A stretch of 64,000 nucleotides of DNA from Paenibacillus hamazuiensis (GTDB lineage: Bacteria > Bacillota > Bacilli > Paenibacillales > NBRC-103111). The notes beneath the pieces are model-generated. The model did no database searches, was not told the DNA's origin, and saw only the letters and a list, made by a program, of their open reading frames with translations. The position numbers and the translations under genes were made by a program. The DNA is taken from the NCBI RefSeq assembly GCF_023276405.1, contig NZ_JALRMO010000001.1, positions 1,426,001-1,490,000 on the forward strand. Reading direction: 5' to 3'. Positions 8,192-16,667 of this stretch are shown one piece after another. Position 1 is the first letter of the stretch. The number at the start of each line of letters is the position of its first letter.

Positions 8192-9148
8192 TCAGTCGTT
8201 CGAATCGAAGCCGTAATGACGGAGGAGATCTTGCGCCCGCTCGCCGATCCGGTCGACGATTTCCCGCGGTTCCAACACTTTGGCATCGGAGCCAAGCTGG
8301 AAAAAATACATGGCCGCGAATTCCGTCTCGCTTTTGTCGATCACGGTATCGATACAGCCGCGTTCCGGACCGGTTGCCACGATATGCGGCTCCAGCCACG
8401 GCTGGCTGCGGCACTGCCTCATGCCTTCTCTGGTTAACTCCACATAAAGACGTACCGGCAGTTGCGGGGGTTGGCGGGAAAGCCGGTCCAACCATGTGGG
8501 CAGGTCGATGGGCGGCTCGAGCTTTTGCCCTGTTTTTTCCAAGGCCGAGATCCGGTCCGTCCGAAACAGGCGAATTTCGCCGCTTTCCAGGTCGATGGCG
8601 GGCATGTACCAGAAGCCGTCGTGAGCATATACCCCGATCGGCGCAACCGCTCTCTCCGTATTTTTCGTTTTCGACACGTACTCGATTTTCAATACTTGCC
8701 GTTCTGCGGCCGCCTCGATAATTTCCTTCAAAAAGGGAGACGGGACGGTTCTTTTTTGATTCCAGAAGGAGATGACCGTCTCCAAACGGTCCACTTTTCT
8801 CTTCGCATCGCCGGGAAGATGGGCATAAAGCTTTCCGGAGACGGAGTTCACGTTGATATCAAACGGCAGCGACGGATAATACTTCAGCGCTTGAAAGGCG
8901 AAAAAAACGGCGAATGCCTCGTCTTCGTCGAACATGATCGGCGGCAGCATTCTGCTGCGCAGCAGCCGGTAACCTCCGCTTCGGCCCGTTTCCGTGTAAA
9001 GCGGAACGCCCATCTCGCTCAGGTCCGCCAAATACCGGTGGGCGGTCCGGACGGATATTCGGAACTCATCGGCAACCTCCTGCGCAGTAAAGCTGCGCTT
9101 CATATTGACGTATGCGATCAGATCGAACAAAAGCTTTGCCTTCGACAT
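8192..9148 (-). CDS. DeoR-type HTH and WYL-domain transcriptional regulator
   Basis: A cytoplasmic regulator of 318 residues. The N-terminal 60 residues form an HTH_11-type winged helix (F-T-A-Q-E-V-A-D-E-F-R-I-S-V-R-T-A-H-R-Y-L). A linker is followed by a WYL domain at about residues 150-230 and the C-terminal extension typical of YafY-like regulators. The start at 9148 is six bases from AGGAGGA; an upstream in-frame ATG is less well placed. It is transcribed divergently from the UvrA paralogue, with a perfect palindrome between them. It therefore probably controls that gene and itself, possibly in response to DNA damage or a nucleotide-like ligand. Confidence 0.8.
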   Translation of the reverse strand: MSKAKLLFDLIAYVNMKRSFTAQEVADEFRISVRTAHRYLADLSEMGVPLYTETGRSGGYRLLRSRMLPPIMFDEDEAFAVFFAFQALKYYPSLPFDINVNSVSGKLYAHLPGDAKRKVDRLETVISFWNQKRTVPSPFLKEIIEAAAERQVLKIEYVSKTKNTERAVAPIGVYAHDGFWYMPAIDLESGEIRLFRTDRISALEKTGQKLEPPIDLPTWLDRLSRQPPQLPVRLYVELTREGMRQCRSQPWLEPHIVATGPERGCIDTVIDKSETEFAAMYFFQLGSDAKVLEPREIVDRIGERAQDLLRHYGFDSND

Positions 9149-9167
9149 CCGAATCCTCCTGTATTTC

Positions 9168-9194
9168 AAACCATGACAGGTTTTGTCATGGTTT
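9168..9194. promoter_or_regulatory. Palindromic operator between WYL regulator and UvrA paralogue
   Basis: Two perfect 11-base arms, AAACCATGACA and TGTCATGGTTT, are separated by GGTTT. The site is centred in the 89-base divergent promoter region. It is the best candidate for the binding site of the WYL regulator. Confidence 0.6.
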
Positions 9195-9237
9195 TAGTTT
9201 ATTTTCATTATAAACGATACGAGGAGGGAAAAGCACC

Positions 9238-11514
9238 ATGCAAAAATACGATTCCATTCAAGTCAGCGGTGCCAGGGAAAAAAATCTGAAAGCCATTCAT
9301 ATCGCCATTCCGAAAAAGCGGATTACGGTATTTGCCGGCGTATCCGGCTCCGGGAAATCGGCGCTCGTGTTCGATACGATTGCGGCCGAATCGCAGCGGC
9401 AGCTGAACGAAACGTATTCCAGCTTCGTCCGAAACAGGCTGCCCCATTACGGAAAACCCGAGGCGGATGCCATTGCAAATTTGCCGGCGTCTATCGTGAT
9501 CAATCAGAAGCGGTTCGGCGGTAACGCCAGATCGACCGTCGGGACGGCCACGGACATCTATGCTTTGCTGCGTCTGCTGTATTCCCGGTTCGGGACCCCG
9601 TTCGTCGGCTATTCCGACGTATTTTCCTTCAACAATCCGCAAGGCATGTGCCCGGATTGTGAAGGCTTGGGCAAAACGAAGGCGATCCTTGTCGACCGTC
9701 TGATCGACAAGGAAAAATCGCTTAACGAGGGGGCGATCCTGTTTCCCACGTTCAGACCCGGCGAGGTACGGTGGAAACGGTACGTCTGCACCGGCCTGTT
9801 CGATAACGACAAAAAACTGAAGCTGTTTACCGAAGAGGAAATGGACACGCTGCTGTACAAGGCGGGGTTCAAGCCGCCGAATCCGACCGAGGGTTGGCCG
9901 CCGACCTCGTTCTACGAAGGCGTCGTCCCCCGAATCAAGCGAACTTTCCTGCATAAGGACTCCTCCCGCGACGCCGAGCGTTACAAAGAGGAGATCGACC
10001 GGATTGCAGCCGAGGAAACTTGTCCGGCATGCCGGGGCGGAAGACTGAACAAAGCCGTGCTCTCATGCCAAATTGACGGAAAAAGCATTGCCGACTGCTC
10101 GAATATGCAGATCAGCGAATTGATCGAATTTATCCGGTCGATCCGCGAACCGCAGGCACGGATGGTTACGGATGCGATCGTCAAGCAGCTTACCCATCTG
10201 ATAGAGATCGGGCTCGGGTATTTAAGCTTGAACCGCGAATCATCCAGCCTGTCGGGAGGCGAGTCTCAGCGGATCAAGCTGGTTCGCCAGCTCGGCAACA
10301 GCCTGACCGATCTGGCTTATATTTTGGACGAGCCAAGCATCGGCCTGCATCCCCACGATGTCGGCAGAATCAATCGGCTGCTGCGGGAACTCCGGGATAA
10401 AGGAAACACCGTTCTGATCGTGGAGCACGACCCCGACGTAATCCGGCTTGCCGATCATATTGTGGAAATCGGACCGGGCGCCGGGTCGAAAGGCGGAACG
10501 GTCGTCTATGAAGGAGACTTGCACGGTCTGTTGTCGGCGGAAACGTTGACGGCCCGATTTTTGAAGCGCACGCTTTCCTTTAAAGACGAAGTCCGGCAGC
10601 CTTCCGGTTGGCTGGAGATCAACCGTGCCAACGACAATAACCTGAAAGAGATCAGCGTTCGTATCCCGACCGGGGTGATGACGGTCATTACCGGCGTGGC
10701 GGGTTCGGGCAAAAGCACTTTGGTGCACCAATCGTTTGCGAGGCGGTATCCCGAAGCAATTGTCATCGATCAGAGGGCGATCGGAGCTTCGAACCGTTCC
10801 AACATAGCCACGTATACCGGAATATTCGATGCGATCAGGGAGCTTTTTGCGAAGAAAAATGGGGTCAGCCCTTCGCTGTTCAGCTTTAACTCGCAAGGAG
10901 CTTGCCAGACTTGCAAAGGATTGGGGAAGGTCTATACCGATTTCGCCTTTATGGACACGGTGGAGTCCGTGTGTGAAGCGTGCCGCGGCAGACGTTTCAC
11001 CGATGAGGTGCTCGCATATCCGCTTCGCGGCAAAAATATTAGCGAAATTCTTGCCATGTCCGTTGAGGAGGCTTTGTTATTTTTTCAGGAAAATGAAGTT
11101 ACGCAGACGCTCTTGAGGCTGCAGGAGACAGGGATCGGTTATGTGCCCTTGGGTCAGCCGCTCAGCACGTTGTCGGGCGGCGAACTGCAGCGGGTCAAGC
11201 TGGCGGCCGAACTGGAAGGCAGCGGCAATGTGTACGTGCTGGATGAGCCGACCACAGGACTTCATATGTCGGATGTCGACCGGCTGATCGGCATTTTGAA
11301 CCGGCTCGCCGACAGAGGAAATACGGTGATCGTGATCGAGCACAATATGGAGGTGGTTTGCCAAGCGGACTGGATCGTCGACCTGGGCCCCGGCGCCGGC
11401 GCTGAGGGAGGAAGGCTGATGTTCGAAGGCGTTCCCCGGGACATCGTCGATTGCAGCGGCTCCATTACCGGAAATTATCTGAAGGAAGCCGTCAATCGGA
11501 AGACGGGGGGATGA
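9238..11514 (+). CDS. UvrA paralogue, short class II excinuclease-like ABC ATPase
   Basis: A 758-residue protein with two ABC modules of the UvrA type. The first Walker A is G-V-S-G-S-G-K-S near residue 35 and the second is G-V-A-G-S-G-K-S near 485. Each module has an L-S-G-G-E signature. Zinc-ribbon cysteine pairs are visible, C-P-D-C near 140, C-P-A-C near 262 and C-Q-T-C with C-E-A-C near 555-583. Housekeeping UvrA is about 940 residues, so this short form lacks most of the insertion that contacts UvrB. Such paralogues occur as accessory DNA repair or antibiotic self-protection proteins. ATG follows GAGGAGGG. The divergent WYL regulator suggests inducible expression. Confidence 0.8.
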   Translation: MQKYDSIQVSGAREKNLKAIHIAIPKKRITVFAGVSGSGKSALVFDTIAAESQRQLNETYSSFVRNRLPHYGKPEADAIANLPASIVINQKRFGGNARSTVGTATDIYALLRLLYSRFGTPFVGYSDVFSFNNPQGMCPDCEGLGKTKAILVDRLIDKEKSLNEGAILFPTFRPGEVRWKRYVCTGLFDNDKKLKLFTEEEMDTLLYKAGFKPPNPTEGWPPTSFYEGVVPRIKRTFLHKDSSRDAERYKEEIDRIAAEETCPACRGGRLNKAVLSCQIDGKSIADCSNMQISELIEFIRSIREPQARMVTDAIVKQLTHLIEIGLGYLSLNRESSSLSGGESQRIKLVRQLGNSLTDLAYILDEPSIGLHPHDVGRINRLLRELRDKGNTVLIVEHDPDVIRLADHIVEIGPGAGSKGGTVVYEGDLHGLLSAETLTARFLKRTLSFKDEVRQPSGWLEINRANDNNLKEISVRIPTGVMTVITGVAGSGKSTLVHQSFARRYPEAIVIDQRAIGASNRSNIATYTGIFDAIRELFAKKNGVSPSLFSFNSQGACQTCKGLGKVYTDFAFMDTVESVCEACRGRRFTDEVLAYPLRGKNISEILAMSVEEALLFFQENEVTQTLLRLQETGIGYVPLGQPLSTLSGGELQRVKLAAELEGSGNVYVLDEPTTGLHMSDVDRLIGILNRLADRGNTVIVIEHNMEVVCQADWIVDLGPGAGAEGGRLMFEGVPRDIVDCSGSITGNYLKEAVNRKTGG

Positions 11515-11556
11515 TGAAAGGAACCCGGCCCAAGCTTGCGGCGCAACAGGTAGCCA

Positions 11557-11579
11557 GCATTCCGGAATGCCGTTATAAT
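11557..11579 (+). promoter_or_regulatory. Palindrome plus possible -10 box upstream of the sensor kinase gene
   Basis: GCATTCCGGAATGC (11557-11570) is a perfect 14-base palindrome. TATAAT follows at 11574-11579. No convincing -35 box is visible at the right distance, so the promoter may depend on an activator at the palindrome. Confidence 0.4.
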
Positions 11580-11615
11580 AGGTTTACCTTTTCGCGTTCA
11601 AGGAGTGTCCGGACT

Positions 11616-13466
11616 ATGTTCAAGAGAATGAGCAGCCTTTCGCTGCGATCCCGGCTGCTGGTGTCTTACATTGTGCTGATAACCGTATCCATAGGCATTC
11701 TCGGGATCGGTTATTATTACAAAAGCTCCGAGGTTGTGCTGGAAAACGCAAGCCAAACGATCTTAAGCATCGTGAAGAAGGGGAACCAGTCGCTGGACGA
11801 CAAGTTCAGCAGTGTAGAGAAAATTGCCGTCAACATGCATCTGGACGATGAGCTGTACCGTTTTTTCAACGAAAAGGCTAGCCAAAGCCACGGGTACGCT
11901 TACGAAGACGATCGCAGCATCTCCCGTATTTTGCAAAAATATTTCCCGATGTCCGAAGATTTATATTCGGTCAATTTGGTTACCGCCAAATATATATACG
12001 GGGACAACCCGAATTTCTGGATCCCGAAAACCAATATGTCGGATTCCGACATTTATCATGCGGGTCTTCAGTCTACCGAACGTACGACCTGGATTCCTAC
12101 TTACAACCTGCTGAGAAAATATTATGCGATTTCCCGGCATGCCGAATCGAAAGACCAATACGTGTTTACCGCAACGAGACTGATTAATTTGTGCACCTCC
12201 AAAAATCATTTGCTGCAATGTTTAAACGAAAATGCCGATAAGCCGGTGCTGATCGTCAATTTTCAGGAGGATATGCTCAAGAAGGCGTTCGCGGAAAGCT
12301 TGGCGATCAAAGGCTCTTATTACTACGTGCTCACTCCCGGCAACGAAGTGGTGTCCCACTCGGGCAATGTAGGCGGAGATCCGAAATCATCGCCCGACCG
12401 GGAGTGGACCCGCAGAGCGTCAGAAGCGGGCAGCGGTACGGAAATCGTGCGGATCAACGGGAAAAAGATGGTCGTATGTTTTGACAAAATTGCCACAACG
12501 GGCTGGTTGTCCGCCGTATTTATTCCGTACGACAACCTGCTCTCCACCGTTCCGAACATGGTCACGTTTACGATCTATTCCACGGGTGTGGCGATGCTGC
12601 TGTCCGTTTTCTTCGCCTCCATTACATCCGGGCGCATTGTACGGCCTGTCAAGAAGCTGATGATCGGCATCAAGCGGATGGGGGAAGGCCATTTCAACTC
12701 GAAAATCGAAGCGGCCGGCTCGGGGGAGCTTGTGACGCTGATCCATAAATTCAACCAGATGAACGATAAAATACAGCTGCTTATCGACGAAAACTATCAA
12801 GTGCGGATCAAGGAGATGGAGGCGGAACTTAAAGCGCTCAATTTTCAGTTCAACCCGCATTTTCTGTACAATACATTAAATACGCTTAATTATTTGGCAA
12901 TCGAAAATGAACAGCCCGTCATCAGCCATTTCCTGGTGGAGCTTTCGGAGATGCTTTCTTATACCGCCAAGGGGCCCGGGCTTGTGCCATTTCGCGAGGA
13001 TTACCGCTATTTGCAGAATTATGTGTCCATCATGAAACTCCGGTTTCAGGAAAAATTTCAGGTTCGTTACGATATCGATCCGATGCTGCTCGAGGCTGAT
13101 GTGCCCAAATTTCTTCTGCAGCCGTTTGTGGAAAACGCACTGATTCACGGTTTGGAAGAGCGGGAAGCGGACGGGGTGATCGAGATATCCGGCAAACGGT
13201 CAAACGACAGGCTGATTTTCACGGTTGCCGATAACGGCAAGGGGATAGAGCCGGAAGTTTTGCAAAATCTGCTTAAAGACCGCGATACAAACAGCAGCGG
13301 CCGGGGACATCATTCGATCGGCATTGAAAATGTGGACAAACGGATCAAACTTTTGTACGGCGCTGAGTACGGCGTAAACCTCGAGTCTGCCCCCGGAGCG
13401 GGAACGAAGGTTACGATCGTGCTGCCGTATACGGATAAAAACGTAACGAAGTCCACCAATAGTTGA
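11616..13466 (+). CDS. Sensor histidine kinase, YesM type
   Basis: A membrane sensor kinase of about 616 residues. A first helix at residues 14-35, an extracytoplasmic sensing region to about 310 and a second helix near 315-337 are followed by a HAMP domain. The His_kinase module has the phosphoacceptor in F-Q-F-N-P-H-F-L-Y-N-T-L-N near residue 418. ATP-binding N and G boxes follow (V-E-N-A-L-I-H-G, then A-D-N-G-K-G-I). The ATG at 11616 follows AAGGAG; in-frame codons upstream do not look coding. With the AraC-type regulator at 16668 it forms the two-component pair that typically induces the enclosed sugar ABC transporter in Paenibacillus. Confidence 0.85.
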   Translation: MFKRMSSLSLRSRLLVSYIVLITVSIGILGIGYYYKSSEVVLENASQTILSIVKKGNQSLDDKFSSVEKIAVNMHLDDELYRFFNEKASQSHGYAYEDDRSISRILQKYFPMSEDLYSVNLVTAKYIYGDNPNFWIPKTNMSDSDIYHAGLQSTERTTWIPTYNLLRKYYAISRHAESKDQYVFTATRLINLCTSKNHLLQCLNENADKPVLIVNFQEDMLKKAFAESLAIKGSYYYVLTPGNEVVSHSGNVGGDPKSSPDREWTRRASEAGSGTEIVRINGKKMVVCFDKIATTGWLSAVFIPYDNLLSTVPNMVTFTIYSTGVAMLLSVFFASITSGRIVRPVKKLMIGIKRMGEGHFNSKIEAAGSGELVTLIHKFNQMNDKIQLLIDENYQVRIKEMEAELKALNFQFNPHFLYNTLNTLNYLAIENEQPVISHFLVELSEMLSYTAKGPGLVPFREDYRYLQNYVSIMKLRFQEKFQVRYDIDPMLLEADVPKFLLQPFVENALIHGLEEREADGVIEISGKRSNDRLIFTVADNGKGIEPEVLQNLLKDRDTNSSGRGHHSIGIENVDKRIKLLYGAEYGVNLESAPGAGTKVTIVLPYTDKNVTKSTNS

Positions 13467-13549
13467 TTTTTACAGTGGGAACGAAAGCGCGGGAATATTA
13501 TGATGAAAGCGTAAACAAAAAACTACCTGTTTCTAGGAGGGTCATCGCT

Positions 13550-14851
13550 TTGAAAAAATTAAAAATGATTATTCCCGTCGCAATTGGCGTATCCTTAGTG
13601 GCCGGGTGCAGCGGCGAAGCCGGCAAAACGGATGCGGGAGGCAATGCGGATGCATCGGCCAAAGGCGCGGTGCAGCTCACTTATTGGCGGCCGCAGGCGA
13701 GCGGGCCGGAGGACGACTTTTACAAAAACAGAGTGGAAGCCTTCAACAAGGCATACGAAGGAAAAATCAACGTCAAGATGGAAGCGGTCACAAGGGGCAA
13801 CTCCTTCGCTTATGAGGACAAGGTGAATGCGGCGGTCGCTTCCCATACGCTCCCGGATGTCATTGCCCTGGACGGCCCGAATGTGGCGAATTATGCATCC
13901 TCGAAAATTTTGGTTCCGCTCGACTCTTATTTTACGAAAGACGATATGAACGATTTTGTTCCGTCGATTATTCAGCAGGGCACCTACGAGGGCAAATTTT
14001 ATGCGGTAGGCATGCAGGAGTCTTCGGTCGTGCTGTTCTACAACAAGAAGATGATGAAGGAGCACGGCATTGAGCCGCCGACCAGCATGGATAAAGCCTG
14101 GACTTGGGACGAGTGGTACGATGTGATGAAGAAGACGGCCAAGGACGGCGTATTCGGAACGAATATGATCAACGATAAAGGCGAATGGATGACGTATGCG
14201 TTTGAACAGATGTGGATTTCGGGCGGCACCGATATCGTCAGCAAGGACGGCAAGACGGCTTCGGGTTACGTAAACGGACCTAAAGGGATCGAAGCGGCGC
14301 AATTTCTGCAAAAGCTTTCCAAAGAGAAGCTTTTCAACATTGATCCGAAGCCGACGGAATTCGAGGAGGGCAAGGCGGCAACCAAGCTGGGAGGACCGTG
14401 GAACATCCCGGGCTTTAAGGATTATCCAAACCTGGAGTGGGGCATCACGTATTTTCCGAAAAAAGCGGGCGGCACGCTTACGGCGCCTTCGGGCAGCTGG
14501 GCGATCGGGATAAGCGCCGACAGCAAATACCCGAAGGAGGCGGCGGAATTCGTCAAATGGATGACGAACACGGAATCGTCCGTCGGAATCGCCAAAGCGG
14601 TCAGCATGCCGGCAAGCCGCAAGAGCGCGTACGAGAAAATGCCGGAATACAACGAATTGCCTTTAAAAATCATTAAAGAGCAGGTCACCACCGTTTCGCA
14701 CGCCCGGCCGGTAACTCCCGCGTACCCCTTGCTGACGCAAAAATTCGCCGAAGCGCTGACGGACATCATGATGGGCGGCGACGTGAAGAAGTCGCTGGAC
14801 AATGTCGCAGACGCTTACGATTCGGAATACAAAAAGAATTATGCGAAGTAA
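13550..14851 (+). CDS. Sugar ABC transporter substrate-binding lipoprotein
   Basis: A 433-residue binding protein of the family 1 (SBP_bac_1, MalE/UgpB-like) group. The TTG at 13550 is used because TAGGAGGG lies eight bases upstream and it begins a clean K-K-L-K signal peptide ending V-A-G-C, with the lipid-modified cysteine at residue 20. The mature part starts with Q-L-T-Y-W-R, and W-T-W-D-E-W near residue 187 is typical of the family. It lies between the kinase and the two permeases. The GH32 enzyme at the end of the cluster suggests fructo-oligosaccharides or sucrose as the transported sugar. No ATPase is encoded here, so a shared MsmX-type ATPase is expected to energise transport. Confidence 0.85.
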   Translation: MKKLKMIIPVAIGVSLVAGCSGEAGKTDAGGNADASAKGAVQLTYWRPQASGPEDDFYKNRVEAFNKAYEGKINVKMEAVTRGNSFAYEDKVNAAVASHTLPDVIALDGPNVANYASSKILVPLDSYFTKDDMNDFVPSIIQQGTYEGKFYAVGMQESSVVLFYNKKMMKEHGIEPPTSMDKAWTWDEWYDVMKKTAKDGVFGTNMINDKGEWMTYAFEQMWISGGTDIVSKDGKTASGYVNGPKGIEAAQFLQKLSKEKLFNIDPKPTEFEEGKAATKLGGPWNIPGFKDYPNLEWGITYFPKKAGGTLTAPSGSWAIGISADSKYPKEAAEFVKWMTNTESSVGIAKAVSMPASRKSAYEKMPEYNELPLKIIKEQVTTVSHARPVTPAYPLLTQKFAEALTDIMMGGDVKKSLDNVADAYDSEYKKNYAK

Positions 14852-14882
14852 TGCCGCACCGGCTGAAAGGGTTGAGAAGCGC

Positions 14883-15812
14883 ATGGAGATCGTATCCCAT
14901 CCTGCCCGGGCGGAGCACGGCAGCAAGCCGGCGGCCAGCCTGAGAAGCGGCAAACGGAAGGAATCTTTAACCGGCTACGCCTTTGTTTTTCCGGCCGTGG
15001 TGCTCTTGATCGTGTTTTTGCTGGTGCCTTTCCTGCTTGCGATCGCGCTCGGCTTTACGAAGTTCAATCTGCTGCGCCCGGAGGATATTTCGTTTATCGG
15101 CCTGCGGAACTACCTGGATATTTTTCAGGATAAGCTGTTTTATAAATCGCTCTTCAACACGATGTACTTCACCGTCATCGTCGTTCCGGTCCAGTGCGGC
15201 GTCGCGCTCATCTTGGCGCTGCTCGTAAACAATGCGCTGCCGTTCCGAAATATGTTCCGGATCGCTTACTTCAGCCCGGTCGTTACCTCGATGACGGTAA
15301 TCGCCATTTTGTGGATTTATCTGTACAATCCGAATGAAGGGCTGATCAATTCCTTGCTGGATGCGCTCGGTATTCCGAAGCAGCCTTTTCTCCGCGATAA
15401 AAGCCAGGCGATGAATTCGATTATTTTCATGTCGGTTTGGCAGGCGGCCGGTTATCAGATGATGATCTTTCTGGCGGGGCTGCAGGGCATTTCCAGAGAC
15501 ATGTACGAAGCATCGGCGATCGACGGCGCGGGCAAACTTCAGCAGCTGCGCTACATTACGCTTCCGAGCTTGTACAACGTTATCGTATTCGTGCTGATGA
15601 TCACGACGATTCAGGCCGTCAAGCTGTTCACCCAGCCGTTTATTATGACGAACGGCGGGCCGGAGAATTCGACGCGAACGCTCGCTCTGTTCATTTACCA
15701 GCAGGGCTTTCAATTCCGCAACGCCGGCTACGCTTCCGCGGCGTCGGTTATTTTTTTCCTGATCGTCCTGCTGATTTCGCTGCTGATGCGGAAGTTTCTC
15801 AAAGATAAGTAG
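14883..15812 (+). CDS. Sugar ABC transporter permease (MalF/UgpA-like)
   Basis: A roughly 309-residue permease with six predicted helices, from about residue 30 to the end. The cytoplasmic EAA loop is clear near residue 215 (Y-E-A-S-A-I-D-G-A-G-K-L-Q-Q-L-R-Y-I-T-L-P), and N-G-G-P near residue 260 is typical of the MalF family. ATG at 14883 follows AAAGGG; longer in-frame starts overlap the binding protein and are less likely. It pairs with the following permease to form the transport channel. Confidence 0.8.
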   Translation: MEIVSHPARAEHGSKPAASLRSGKRKESLTGYAFVFPAVVLLIVFLLVPFLLAIALGFTKFNLLRPEDISFIGLRNYLDIFQDKLFYKSLFNTMYFTVIVVPVQCGVALILALLVNNALPFRNMFRIAYFSPVVTSMTVIAILWIYLYNPNEGLINSLLDALGIPKQPFLRDKSQAMNSIIFMSVWQAAGYQMMIFLAGLQGISRDMYEASAIDGAGKLQQLRYITLPSLYNVIVFVLMITTIQAVKLFTQPFIMTNGGPENSTRTLALFIYQQGFQFRNAGYASAASVIFFLIVLLISLLMRKFLKDK

Positions 15813-15832
15813 AACGGAGGAGGGAGGGACCC

Positions 15833-16663
15833 ATGCCTGCCAAACGCAGCATCGCTGTACTGTACAGCCTTAACATCGTGATTTCCTTGTTGTTTATTGT
15901 CCCGCTGCTGTGGATGATCGTTTCTTCGTTCAAGCCGGAAAACCGGATTTTTGCCGATTTGAGCTCCATCAAGGCGATCCTGCCGGTCGATTTCACGTTG
16001 GATAACTACATCAAAGCGTTTCAGCGAATTCCTATGATGAAATATTTGTTCAACAGCCTGTTTTATGTGACGGTCATCGGACTTTGCGGCCTCGGCGTAA
16101 ACTCGATTTGCGGCTATGCGCTGGCCAAGCTGAATTTTAAGGGCAGGACGCTGATTCTTACGGCCATCATCGCGCTGATGATCGTCCCGTTCGAGAGCAT
16201 CTTGATGCCGCTTTACGTGGTGGTCAATTCGCTGCATTGGGTCAACACCTGGTGGGCGCTGATCGTTCCGTTCGTAGCGAATTGCTTCAGCATCTTCATG
16301 TTCCGGCAGTTTTTTATGGACATTCCGAATGAGCTTCTGGAGGCGGCCGCCATCGACGGCTCCTCCCCGTTTCGGACCTTCGCCACGGTGGTCGTTCCTT
16401 TGTCCGGCCCGGTGTTTACCACCGTGTTTATACTCGATTTTATATCCCATTGGGGAGATTTCCTATGGCCCATACTGGTGACGACGGGAGAAAAGCTGCG
16501 CAATGTGCAGCTTGGCATCCAAACCTTTTTCACGCTGCCGCCGGTGTATTACGGACAAATTATGGCCGCTCTTACGTTTACGACGCTGCCGATCGTGATC
16601 CTTTTCTTGCTGCTGCAAAAATATTATATTCAAGGTATAACAAACACAGGGCTAAAAGGATAA
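15833..16663 (+). CDS. Sugar ABC transporter permease (MalG/UgpE-like)
   Basis: A 276-residue partner permease of the MalG type. The first helix holds P-L-L-W-M-I-V-S-S-F-K, the family signature. The EAA loop is near residue 165 (L-L-E-A-A-A-I-D-G-S-S-P-F-R-T-F), and the protein ends with the characteristic Y-Y-I-Q-G-I-T-N-T-G-L-K-G tail. ATG follows GGAGGAGGGAGGG, a very strong ribosome binding site. The response regulator begins five bases after its stop. Confidence 0.85.
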   Translation: MPAKRSIAVLYSLNIVISLLFIVPLLWMIVSSFKPENRIFADLSSIKAILPVDFTLDNYIKAFQRIPMMKYLFNSLFYVTVIGLCGLGVNSICGYALAKLNFKGRTLILTAIIALMIVPFESILMPLYVVVNSLHWVNTWWALIVPFVANCFSIFMFRQFFMDIPNELLEAAAIDGSSPFRTFATVVVPLSGPVFTTVFILDFISHWGDFLWPILVTTGEKLRNVQLGIQTFFTLPPVYYGQIMAALTFTTLPIVILFLLLQKYYIQGITNTGLKG

Positions 16664-16667
16664 ACAC

